This document shows positions 17,764 to 25,406 of a DNA stretch of 54,078 nucleotides, one piece after another. The translations under genes and the position numbers were made by a program. Source of the stretch: Bacteroidales bacterium (lineage in GTDB: Bacteria; Bacteroidota; Bacteroidia; Bacteroidales; UBA7960); NCBI GenBank assembly GCA_007131245.1, contig SLQX01000089.1, positions 1 to 54,078 on the forward strand, written 5' to 3'. The notes beneath the pieces are model-generated. The model was given only the letters and a program-made list of their open reading frames with translations. It was not told the DNA's origin and did not search any database. Each line of letters begins with the position of its first letter. Within the stretch, counting starts at the first letter, position 1.

Positions 17764-18921
17764 ATGCTTTTATTTAAGAATTGTGAAGTGTACGCACCCG
17801 AAAAGTTGGGAAAAAAAGATGTTTTAACAGGTGGCAAGAAGATACTTGCCATTTCTGACCAAATATCAGCACCTAAAGGTGTGGATGTCAAGGAAATAGA
17901 TGGGCGTGGATTAACCATGATACCCGGCCTCATAGATGCCCATGTACATATTGCGGGAGCTGGCGGTGAAGGAGGTCCCGCCAGTCGTACCCCAGAGATA
18001 CAGCTGAGCAGGATGCTTGAAGCCGGAGTCACTTCTGTAGTGGGGTGTTTGGGAACCGATGGCATGACCCGCAGCCTGCAGGCTGTATTAATGAAATCCA
18101 AAGCTTTGAAACAGGAAGGTGTAAGTGCATGGATGTATACAGGCTCATACCAGGTACCCACGCCAACGATGATGGGAGATGTGGGAAAAGATATCGCTAT
18201 GATCGAAGAAGTAATTGGCGCAGGAGAAATTGCCATATCCGATCACCGAAGCTCACATTCCTCCGTACGAGAGCTGGTTCACCTGGCATCCCATGCAAGG
18301 GTTGGTGGAATGTTGGGCGGTAAATGCGGGATTGTAAATATCCATATGGGTGATGCAAGAAGTCCCTTTAAACCTCTTTATGAGGCCGTGGCGATGAGTG
18401 AACTAAAATTCACACAGTTTTTGCCAACACACTGCAATCGCAATTCTTATATATTTGAGGATGCTAAGGTTTATGGCCGAAAAGGTTATATCGACATTAC
18501 AGCCAGCTCTTACCCTTACTTTCCCCAATATGAAGTAAAACCCTCCAAAGCTATTGCTGAGTTTATCAAGTCAGGAGTGCCCGTAGAGCATATTACAATG
18601 ACCAGCGATGCCTGTGGCTCTTTGCCTCACTTCGACGAAAAAGGCAACCTGGTTAGCCTGGAACTGGGATACCCCAAATCGGTGTTTGATGAAATAATAG
18701 ATACCGTCCACCAGGAAAAAATAGGCCTGGAAATAGCTCTCAAAGTAGCAACCAGTAATGTGGCTGACATTCTCTGGCTTTACAACAAAGGAAGGCTCGC
18801 CGTGGAAAAAGATGCTGATTTGGTGCTGCTCAACAGTGATTTGGAAATTGTTCATGTAATGGCCATGGGACAAATGATGGTGGAAGATTCTGAAATGATT
18901 GTAAAAGGGAGCTACGAATAA
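17764..18921 (+). CDS. iadA: Isoaspartyl dipeptidase (beta-aspartyl peptidase)
   Basis: A 385-residue cytoplasmic amidohydrolase (no signal peptide) that hydrolyses beta-aspartyl dipeptides produced from damaged proteins, releasing aspartate. Metal and substrate motifs are all visible: His60 and His62 in PGLIDAHVHIAGAGGEGG, the bridging-ligand region EIAISDHRSS, His in NIHMGDARSP and THCNRN, and the catalytic Asp in TSDACGSLP. Length matches E. coli IadA (390). It follows two exported amidohydrolase-type proteins and precedes rnz by 43 bp. Released aspartate could feed the aspartase encoded 3.7 kb downstream. High confidence in family and likely function. Confidence 0.94.
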   Translation: MLLFKNCEVYAPEKLGKKDVLTGGKKILAISDQISAPKGVDVKEIDGRGLTMIPGLIDAHVHIAGAGGEGGPASRTPEIQLSRMLEAGVTSVVGCLGTDGMTRSLQAVLMKSKALKQEGVSAWMYTGSYQVPTPTMMGDVGKDIAMIEEVIGAGEIAISDHRSSHSSVRELVHLASHARVGGMLGGKCGIVNIHMGDARSPFKPLYEAVAMSELKFTQFLPTHCNRNSYIFEDAKVYGRKGYIDITASSYPYFPQYEVKPSKAIAEFIKSGVPVEHITMTSDACGSLPHFDEKGNLVSLELGYPKSVFDEIIDTVHQEKIGLEIALKVATSNVADILWLYNKGRLAVEKDADLVLLNSDLEIVHVMAMGQMMVEDSEMIVKGSYE

Positions 18922-18964
18922 TAATCACGCTTTTAGTTCTTAAATTAAACTGGTTTTTTTTTCT

Positions 18965-19915
18965 ATGCGACCTGCTTTTAATATCCATATCCTGGGTGCT
19001 TCGGCGGCAACACCCACCTCTTTACGCCATACCACTGCCCAGCTGGTTCATTGTCACAATAAGTATTATTTACTGGATTGTGCAGAAGGAACACAGATGC
19101 AGCTTAGAAAAATGAAGATGCCCCTTATGAAAATCAACCATATTTTCATTTCCCACCTTCATGGAGATCACTACCTGGGGCTGCCAGGGTTGTTATTCAC
19201 CTTACATTTACTGGGAAGAAAACAAAAACTTCACATCTATTCACCGGCAGGTCTCAAAGAAATCATCGATTTGCAGTATGAGATAACTCAACTAACACCC
19301 TCGTTCCCAATTGATTTTCATGTGATTGATAAGGGGAAAAAGATGATTTTTGAAAACAATGATATTACGGTGGAAACCATAGAAATGTGGCATCAATTAC
19401 CTGCTTATGGTTTTCTCATAAAAGAAAAACCGGGGTTAAAAAACATTCGCAAAGATGCGATAGATAAGTACGGTATTTCCGTGCCTGATATCCAAAGAAT
19501 CAAAGCCGGGAAAGATCTCAGGCTCGATTCCGGGCAAGTTATTCCCAATGTAGAACTTACCTTTCCTCCCACCCCGCCTCGCTCATATGCCTTTTGTTCG
19601 GATACTGGGTATACCGAAAATTTTCTTGATCAGATCAAGGGTGTAGACCTGCTTTACCATGAAGCTACCTTTTTACATGATAAAAAGGAGATAGCACGAG
19701 AAAAAACACACAGTACAGCAATTGAAGCAGCAACTCTTGCCCGTAAAGCACAAGTAAAACAGTTGATGCTGGGACATTACTCTGCTCGGTACGATGACAA
19801 TATAGTTTTTAGTCAGGAAGCCAAAACAGTTTTTGAAAACACCATTCTCGCAGATGAAGGCATGCGGGTTGAAATTTTACCCAATGGTACAAATGTGGTT
19901 CAACAGGCTGATTAA
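18965..19915 (+). CDS. rnz: Ribonuclease Z
   Basis: A 316-residue metallo-beta-lactamase-fold tRNA 3' endonuclease. Motif 2 SHLHGDH supplies His64, His66, Asp68 and His69. The N-terminal GASAATPTSLRH, the later SDTGYTENF (metal-bridging Asp), the HEATFLHD motif and GHYSARYDD complete the family pattern. It removes 3' trailers from tRNA precursors; the local tRNA-Arg already encodes CCA, so such tRNAs depend more on exonucleases. It follows iadA by 43 bp and may be co-transcribed. Convergent with lplA. Confidence 0.95.
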   Translation: MRPAFNIHILGASAATPTSLRHTTAQLVHCHNKYYLLDCAEGTQMQLRKMKMPLMKINHIFISHLHGDHYLGLPGLLFTLHLLGRKQKLHIYSPAGLKEIIDLQYEITQLTPSFPIDFHVIDKGKKMIFENNDITVETIEMWHQLPAYGFLIKEKPGLKNIRKDAIDKYGISVPDIQRIKAGKDLRLDSGQVIPNVELTFPPTPPRSYAFCSDTGYTENFLDQIKGVDLLYHEATFLHDKKEIAREKTHSTAIEAATLARKAQVKQLMLGHYSARYDDNIVFSQEAKTVFENTILADEGMRVEILPNGTNVVQQAD

Positions 19916-19999
19916 TGTCAGACTGAAAGATTTGTTTAATCAATTGCTCAGTTACTCCTATTGACAGTTATGTTAAATAACTGCTATGGAATACTTTGA

Positions 20000-20980
20000 C
20001 TAGAAAAATAGTTCCAGCAACATCCATTTATCAGTCAACTGGTTATATTGCTGAAAATTCATCTCACTGAGTAAATTACTGACCTTGTCAGGGTGGTGCT
20101 CCACCCCCTGCAGCGACTCAGCCAGAGGGTGTGAATCGTTAATAGACTGATTGTTCTCTGAAATGTGAGCCGACAAAATCACCCCTTTTTTCACCTTCAA
20201 TGTCACAGATACAGGTGTGTTATTAATGATTTTCTGGTGCGAGAAAACATATACCGGCGACCAACCATAGTTCCAGTCCCAGGAGGTATATTTTTCTTGC
20301 TTTATTTTTTCTATACTCTTTACATCTTGTGTGCTCAGTGTATAAAGCTCACAGGAACTAAACCTTTCCAACAAAAAACTTTTTAACAGGCTCATAAACG
20401 TCTCTCTGTCCATTTTGCGGGGTAAAAGAGAAGAGATATTGGCCACAGTACTTCTTACCGATTTAACTGCTTTGCTCTGAAAGTTCTCTTCCCTGGATTT
20501 TATTGCCTCATTCAGGCTCTGTAAGTTGGCGTCAAAAAGCAGGGTACCATGATGCAGTACCTTATCTTTGTAAACATGCTCTGCATTTCCGGATATTTTA
20601 AGACCGTCAACGCGCAGGTCGTTTTTCCCCTGGAAACGGGCATCCAGGTTCAGACTTTGTAAAAAATCGATCACAGGCTTCGTATGTGCCCTAAAATCAA
20701 TTAGTTTTTCCTTGGGTGCTTTTTTTATAAAGGTAAAATTTATATTTCCAGGATCGTGAAACACAGTGCCACCTCCAGATAAGCGTCGCAAAACAGGAAT
20801 TTGATGTTTCTTAACATAAGGCAGGTTGATTTCCGCAAGGGTATTCTGGTGTTTACCCACCACAATAGAAGGTTTGCTGCGCCAAACCATTATTACTTCC
20901 ACATCAAGATGTTTTAATAAATACTCTTCTGTGGCAATATTAAAATATGGGTCCAGGGAAGGGTTTTCAACAAAAAGCAT
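20000..20980 (-). CDS. lplA: Lipoate-protein ligase A
   Basis: A 326-residue BPL/LplA-family ligase that activates free lipoate with ATP and attaches it to lipoyl domains of 2-oxoacid dehydrogenases or GcvH. The catalytic domain shows RRLSGGGTVFHDPGN, followed by LRVDGLKISGNAEHVYKDKV with the conserved Lys, and HHGTLLFDANL. The C-terminal accessory domain covers about residues 245-326. Length is close to E. coli LplA (338). A minus-strand -7 match lies at 20998-21005, just before the start. The lipoylated targets are not in the window. Confidence 0.93.
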   Translation of the reverse strand: MLFVENPSLDPYFNIATEEYLLKHLDVEVIMVWRSKPSIVVGKHQNTLAEINLPYVKKHQIPVLRRLSGGGTVFHDPGNINFTFIKKAPKEKLIDFRAHTKPVIDFLQSLNLDARFQGKNDLRVDGLKISGNAEHVYKDKVLHHGTLLFDANLQSLNEAIKSREENFQSKAVKSVRSTVANISSLLPRKMDRETFMSLLKSFLLERFSSCELYTLSTQDVKSIEKIKQEKYTSWDWNYGWSPVYVFSHQKIINNTPVSVTLKVKKGVILSAHISENNQSINDSHPLAESLQGVEHHPDKVSNLLSEMNFQQYNQLTDKWMLLELFF

Positions 20981-20997
20981 GTTCTTTGTTTTGAGCG

Positions 20998-21005
20998 CAA
21001 AAATA
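20998..21005 (-). promoter_or_regulatory. -7 promoter element of lplA
   Basis: Minus-strand TATTTTTG, 17 bp before the lplA ATG, in the 35-bp gap after the upstream gene. No clear -33 box, so it is a tentative call. Confidence 0.35.
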
Positions 21006-21015
21006 ACAAATTATT

Positions 21016-21684
21016 TCACGGATGCTTTTGGGCATTATAATCTGACGGCACCAGGCAAGCGGGGATGTCCCAATAGTTGTCGTATTCTTCAGCTTTCAGA
21101 ACGTTTCCTTCACAATCCAGCAAATTACCGTGGGTATCTTTTTTTAAAATAATAAAATGTCCTTTGAGCAGTTTTTCAAGGATAATCTCCTGGAGCTGCT
21201 CTTTATCAACTTCTGGATATTTCATTCCTATTTCAATTCCTGCCTTATTATTGTACATGTCCATGGTGCAATCTGTGGCAGTGGGCAAATTTTCACTTCT
21301 TTCATCCTTGTGCTTTTCATAATAAAGTTTATTGCCTTTCTCATGGTCATATCCCAGGCGCCAGGCCTTGCGGTGATTGGTTTTCTGGGTCATAAGTGCC
21401 ATCCAGTAAACATGCCGGAATGCATCTACCTGGCCACCCCTGCCATCTCCGTCTAAACCGGGGTGCTCTTCCATTTGTTTGGACATCTCACGGGCATGCA
21501 AACTAATCTCCAAAGCACGTCCGGCAGAAAAAGGATGGGTTATAACCCACCATCTTTCAGGGCGGGATAATTCACGGAAATATAGCCATCTGCTTTTACC
21601 CTGGGCATGTGTCTCTTTGCCCACTAGCAAAAGGAGTACAAATAATGTTACAGTAATTTTGATTGTCTTGCAATGGAGTATCAT
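21016..21684 (-). CDS. Exported DUF6973-like protein
   Basis: A 222-residue protein with a signal peptide from the ATG at 21684 (hydrophobic core TVTLFVLLLLVG, ending THAQ). An ATG nine codons earlier is possible. The mature part has the pattern QVDAFRHVYWMALMTQ, then GYDHEKGN and CTMDMYNNKAGIEIG. I associate this with the DUF6973 family: conserved Asp, Arg, His and Asn residues suggest a small alpha-helical enzyme, but no activity is known to me. It lies 35 bp upstream of lplA on the same strand and is divergent from the DUF3127 gene. Function unknown. Confidence 0.72.
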   Translation of the reverse strand: MILHCKTIKITVTLFVLLLLVGKETHAQGKSRWLYFRELSRPERWWVITHPFSAGRALEISLHAREMSKQMEEHPGLDGDGRGGQVDAFRHVYWMALMTQKTNHRKAWRLGYDHEKGNKLYYEKHKDERSENLPTATDCTMDMYNNKAGIEIGMKYPEVDKEQLQEIILEKLLKGHFIILKKDTHGNLLDCEGNVLKAEEYDNYWDIPACLVPSDYNAQKHP

Positions 21685-21763
21685 TTCAAATTTATAAGAA
21701 TCATAAAGCAATCTAAAAAAAGTTGCCGTTTTGTTTAGTGTGTTCAGATTTTTCCCGCTAATT

Positions 21764-21778
21764 TTACAAACTTTGTAA
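21764..21778. repeat. Perfect 15-bp palindrome between divergent genes
   Basis: TTACAAA-C-TTTGTAA, perfect arms around a single base, 80 bp from the minus-strand start (21684) and 99 bp from the plus-strand start (21877). It resembles a symmetric operator able to serve both promoters. Confidence 0.45.
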
Positions 21779-21876
21779 TAGGCAGCAATATTTTGACTTC
21801 GATAAAACTAACAAAAATATATTATACGCACAAATATAATGCAAAGCACTCAAATTGAAAATTATTGACACAACCT

Positions 21877-22242
21877 ATGGAAATTCAAGGAAAATTAGTT
21901 GAAGTTCTGGAGCCCAAAAGTGGTAAATCGTCCAGGGGAGAATGGAAAAAACAGGACTTTATTATCGAAACAGAAGACTCTTTCCCCAAGAAAATTTGTA
22001 TCACCAACTGGAATGACAAGGTAGACATCTCCTCCCTCAAACCCGGGGATAAGCTCAATGCAGCTGTAAACATTGAAAGCCGTGAATACAATGGCAATTG
22101 GTATACCGATGTAAAAGTATGGAAGTTGGATGTGCAACAGCCTGGTGGAAAGCCAGCCGATGATGCGTTGCCGGGAACGGACGAGCCACCCCCATCATGG
22201 ACCGAAGAACCCGGGGAGCCTGATCAGGATTTACCTTTTTAA
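21877..22242 (+). CDS. DUF3127 OB-fold protein with SSB-like acidic tail
   Basis: A 121-residue protein. I chose the ATG at 21877; an upstream in-frame TTG would add only four residues. Residues 1-85 match the DUF3127 family, a short OB-fold-like beta barrel: MEIQGKLVEVLEPKSGKSSR, then WKKQDFIIET, CITNWNDKVD and VKVWKLD. The rest is a disordered, Gly/Pro/acid-rich tail ending PDQDLPF. That layout (OB fold, flexible linker, acidic tip ending in Pro-Phe) is the one seen in bacterial single-stranded DNA-binding protein. A nucleic-acid-binding role is therefore reasonable but unproven. Confidence 0.83.
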   Translation: MEIQGKLVEVLEPKSGKSSRGEWKKQDFIIETEDSFPKKICITNWNDKVDISSLKPGDKLNAAVNIESREYNGNWYTDVKVWKLDVQQPGGKPADDALPGTDEPPPSWTEEPGEPDQDLPF

Positions 22243-22273
22243 TAACGCCTTTTATATAACCCCGGCCTTCTTT

Positions 22274-22281
22274 TACCTTTG
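22274..22281 (+). promoter_or_regulatory. -7 promoter element of candidate RNA
   Basis: TACCTTTG with an imperfect -33 box TTTA at 22251-22254, spacing 19 bp. It lies 32 bp after the DUF3127 stop. Confidence 0.5.
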
Positions 22282-22287
22282 TTCGGT

Positions 22288-22560
22288 ATCAATTCAGGTG
22301 AAGACCAATTTACTTATTAGCCTGCACCTGAATCTTAATAAAGAGGTTAATTAACTGGTAACAGGATTTATGGCAACCAGCTGGTTTTATATTTAGATGT
22401 CAATCGTTTGATATACAGACTTTTAATTACGATTTTAGCTTCTCCTAAAGCCTGGAGTGTATCCTATAACACCGGATTTTCATAAAATCCATGCTGTTAA
22501 AATGATGCTGCCAAAGTATCTTAAAAAAGGGTGTTCCGTGCAAGAGAATCCCCTTTTTTT
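22288..22560 (+). ncRNA. Candidate small RNA between DUF3127 gene and aspartase fusion
   Basis: Bounded by a -7 element (22274-22281) and a terminator (22523-22560), about 270 nt. Near its 5' end is a perfect 9-bp stem ATTCAGGTG / CACCTGAAT (22292-22333, 24-nt loop). Further on are AACCAGCTGGTT and GGATTTT-CAT-AAAATCC (22474-22490). No open frame with coding character fits. Alternatives: a long 3' UTR of the DUF3127 gene, or a leader of the downstream gene. I recognise no known RNA family. Confidence 0.35.
22523..22560 (+). terminator. Intrinsic terminator upstream of aspartase fusion
   Basis: AAAAAAGGG pairs with CCCTTTTTT around a loop of about 19 nt and ends in seven T. It lies 280 bp past the DUF3127 stop and 36 bp before the next -7 element. 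Confidence 0.6.
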
Positions 22561-22595
22561 CTGGATGTATGCTTTCCGCAGAAACTTATTATTGC

Positions 22596-22603
22596 TATTT
22601 TTG
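22596..22603 (+). promoter_or_regulatory. -7 promoter element of aspartase fusion
   Basis: TATTTTTG, 40 bp before the ATG at 22644, with a partial -33 box TTTC at 22573-22576 (19-bp spacing). Confidence 0.55.
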
Positions 22604-22643
22604 CGCCTGCTGCTAGCAGCATTCACTCAAAAATATTGCATCG

Positions 22644-24530
22644 ATGAAAAAGACAGATATAAAAAAATTTTTAAAACAAGTTGAGCTTTTCAAGGAATTG
22701 GAAGAAAAAGAATTAAGTGAGGTTTCAAAAAAAATAGAAGAAAAAACTTTTAACCCGCGTTCTTATTTGTTCCAGGAAAACAGTCCTGCCAACAAGTATT
22801 TATATATAATACATTCCGGAGAAGTAGAGTTGTTTAAAAAAACACCCTTTGGAGAAGAGAAACGTCTGACTTTTTTCAGCACCTATGATTTTTTGGGTGA
22901 GGGCACCATTATGGCTGATACGCCACACTCTACAACAGCCAGGGCTCTCAAAAAAACACATGTACTCCGTATCTCAAAAGAGGGGTTTACCGAACTTTTT
23001 GATACCCAAACTGCCACAGCTCTCAAGATTTTTAAACAAATCAGCAAAGTGATTTCCAGGCGCATGCGCCAGAGTAACTCCAAAGTGGTGAATGTGGGTG
23101 CCCAGTACGAGTCGGGACGTACGCGCAAAGAACATGACCTGCTGGGTTACCGGGATGTTCCCAACGAAGTATACTATGGGATACAAACCATGCGCGGTAT
23201 TGAAAACTTTACCATCAGTGGTGTGACACTGAATTTTTTTCCCGAACTTATTGTCGGACTTGCTATGGTTAAAATGGCTGCTGCAAGAGCTAACCATGAG
23301 TTGGACCTGCTGCCCCAGGATATTGCCAATGCCATTGTCAGGGCGTGTCATGAGGTTATCAATGGAAAATACCACCACCATTTTGTCATTGATATGATAC
23401 AAGGGGGGGCCGGTACTTCAACCAACATGAATGCCAATGAAGTGATTGCCAACAGGGCTCTTGAGCACCTGGGAAAAGAAAAGGGAGAATACGCTTTCTG
23501 CCATCCCAACAGCCATGTAAATATGTCGCAAAGCACCAATGATGCTTACCCTACAGCCATTAAAATTGCCCTTATTGCCAGCAACGAAAAACTTATTGAG
23601 GTATTACAATCACTTATTGATGGCCTCAAAAATAAAGAATCAGAGTTTGCCCAGGTGATCAAAATGGGACGTACCCAGTTGCAGGATGCTGTTCCCATGT
23701 CCTTAGGACAAACCTTCGGAGCATATGCCACCACATTGGAGGAGGAAATTCAACGTTTATACCAAAACGCCGAGCTGCTCAAAGAGATTAACATGGGAGG
23801 CACGGCTATTGGTACGGGTATCAATGCAGACCCAGACTATAGTGAAAAGGTTACGGATCATTTGCGCAAGATTACCAAACTTGACTTAAAACTGGCCTCC
23901 AACCTGGTAGAAGCCACACAGGATACTGGGGCTTTTGTAATGTATTCTGCAAGTGTTAAGCGACTGGCAGTGAAACTTTCCAAAATTTGCAACGATTTAC
24001 GGTTGCTTTCTTCAGGACCCAGGGCAGGCCTTAATGAAATCAACCTCCCCCCTATGCAACCCGGCTCCTCTATAATGCCTGGTAAGGTAAATCCTGTTAT
24101 TCCCGAGGTTGTAAACCAGATTGCTTTCAAAGTAATAGGCAATGACCTCACCGTAACTCTTGCAGCAGAAGCCGGACAGCTCGAGCTTAATGTCATGGAG
24201 CCCATCATGGTACAAAGTCTGTTCGAATCCATTGAAATGCTTAAAAATGGCATGACTACTTTGCTGCACAGGTGCATTTATGAAATAACGGCCAATGAGG
24301 AGCATTGTCGCGAAACGGTAATGAACAGTATTGGTCTTGTCACCGCTCTGAATCCTGTGCTGGGTTATGAAGCCTGTACAGTGCTCGCAAGGGAAGCAAT
24401 GACTACCCATAAAGGAGTATATGAGTTAGTGTTGGAAAAAGGACTTCTGTCCAAGGAGGAGTTGGACGAAGTTCTAAAACCAGAAAACATGATTCGGCCC
24501 CGGAAGTCTGTCCCTGGCAAAAGTGGCTGA
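22644..24530 (+). CDS. aspA: Aspartate ammonia-lyase fused to N-terminal cyclic-nucleotide-binding domain
   Basis: A 628-residue fusion. Residues about 10-145 form a cyclic-nucleotide-binding (CRP-type) beta-roll: YLYIIHSGEVELFKK, then FLGEGTIMADTPHSTTARAL, ending in a basic helix. From about 160 it is a full aspartase: EHDLLGYRDVPNEVYYGIQT, QGGAGTSTNMNANEVIANRA, SQSTNDAYPTA and the signature GSSIMPGKVNP (474-484) with the catalytic Ser. It should deaminate aspartate to fumarate and ammonia in the cytoplasm. In the phosphate-binding cassette Gly85-Glu86 remain, but His95-Ser96 stand where CRP has Arg-Ser, so cyclic-nucleotide binding is doubtful. Bacterial aspartases are usually about 470 residues. 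The extra domain may give allosteric control by another ligand. Confidence 0.93.
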   Translation: MKKTDIKKFLKQVELFKELEEKELSEVSKKIEEKTFNPRSYLFQENSPANKYLYIIHSGEVELFKKTPFGEEKRLTFFSTYDFLGEGTIMADTPHSTTARALKKTHVLRISKEGFTELFDTQTATALKIFKQISKVISRRMRQSNSKVVNVGAQYESGRTRKEHDLLGYRDVPNEVYYGIQTMRGIENFTISGVTLNFFPELIVGLAMVKMAAARANHELDLLPQDIANAIVRACHEVINGKYHHHFVIDMIQGGAGTSTNMNANEVIANRALEHLGKEKGEYAFCHPNSHVNMSQSTNDAYPTAIKIALIASNEKLIEVLQSLIDGLKNKESEFAQVIKMGRTQLQDAVPMSLGQTFGAYATTLEEEIQRLYQNAELLKEINMGGTAIGTGINADPDYSEKVTDHLRKITKLDLKLASNLVEATQDTGAFVMYSASVKRLAVKLSKICNDLRLLSSGPRAGLNEINLPPMQPGSSIMPGKVNPVIPEVVNQIAFKVIGNDLTVTLAAEAGQLELNVMEPIMVQSLFESIEMLKNGMTTLLHRCIYEITANEEHCRETVMNSIGLVTALNPVLGYEACTVLAREAMTTHKGVYELVLEKGLLSKEELDEVLKPENMIRPRKSVPGKSG

Positions 24531-24544
24531 AAACAGATTATTTT

Positions 24545-25405
24545 CTAAAACAGGCTGATGAGGATTACCCCCATAACCATCAAAGAAACTGCCAAAATCC
24601 GGTTTTTAAAACCGGATTCTTTGAACAGCAAGGCTCCAAATACTACAACCATCAGGGCACTGGTCCTTTTTACTGATATTACATACGCCACCATGGTCAT
24701 TTGGATAGCATGCATTTGAAAAATCAGTGTGAGGGCTGTGAACAAGCCAACAGGGAAAAGAGCCGTCAAATAAGTTTTTATTTGGGCAAGTTGCCTGGGA
24801 ATTTTCCACAATACCAGCGGAACCATTCCCACAAATAAAAAGGAGCTTACCGAAATAACCCAAAAGATGGGTGAGCTGTTCTGTATACCAACTTTATCAA
24901 TATTAGCGGTAATACTCCACAAAAATGCCACAAGAAGCATCAGTCGTGGCCCTTTTTCCGAAACCAGGGATTTAAAAGGAGCCAAAAAACCTTTACTGCG
25001 GGATTGGAATTGCAAAAAATAAGAGCCCATTACAATGCAAAGCACTCCTGCGATTCCTGTCATATTGGGAAGTTCACCCACAATCAGCGGTGAGGTAATA
25101 AGTAAAAACAGCGGTGTAAAGGTGACCATGGGCACCGTTAACGAAAGGTCGGAGTGTTGTATGGCTTTCAGGTAAAGGATGGTAATTAAAATATTCATGG
25201 AACCACCTACCACCAGAGCAGGCCAGAAGTTGGCTCCCAGTCCGGGAATATCAATAAACAATAACAAGGGGAGTAAAAAAGGCAGGGCAAAAAGCCTCAT
25301 GGAAAAAGCTACCAATAGTGGATGACTATTTTTGAGTGAATATTTACTGAAAACATCTTTCAATGCTTCACTCAAAGCCGTGAGAAATGCCAGGAACAAC
25401 CACAT
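24545..25405 (-). CDS. EamA/DMT family permease
   Basis: A 286-residue inner-membrane protein with ten predicted helices in two EamA repeats. The first starts LFLAFLTALSEALKDVFSKY; the second covers about residues 150-286 and has TALTLIFQMHAIQMTMVAYV and a conserved acidic residue in LLFKESG. DMT permeases move amino acids, nucleosides or other small metabolites; the substrate cannot be told. Its start lies one base after the stop of the PepSY-helix gene, so the two are co-transcribed. It converges on the aspartase fusion with a 14-bp gap and no clear terminator. Confidence 0.87.
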   Translation of the reverse strand: MWLFLAFLTALSEALKDVFSKYSLKNSHPLLVAFSMRLFALPFLLPLLLFIDIPGLGANFWPALVVGGSMNILITILYLKAIQHSDLSLTVPMVTFTPLFLLITSPLIVGELPNMTGIAGVLCIVMGSYFLQFQSRSKGFLAPFKSLVSEKGPRLMLLVAFLWSITANIDKVGIQNSSPIFWVISVSSFLFVGMVPLVLWKIPRQLAQIKTYLTALFPVGLFTALTLIFQMHAIQMTMVAYVISVKRTSALMVVVFGALLFKESGFKNRILAVSLMVMGVILISLF

Positions 25406-25406
25406 A

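Larger units (their letters stand above)
22243..22643. other. 401-bp intergenic region holding a candidate RNA and aspartase promoter
   Basis: No convincing coding sequence. It holds a -7 element right after the DUF3127 stop (22274), stable hairpins at 22292-22333 and 22474-22490, an intrinsic terminator at 22523-22560 and the promoter of the aspartase fusion at 22596. Confidence 0.6.

Noticed and set aside
22457-22684. A 75-codon frame before the aspartase fusion
   Set aside because: It crosses a terminator and a promoter and overlaps the real gene out of frame; the product is low-complexity and hydrophobic.
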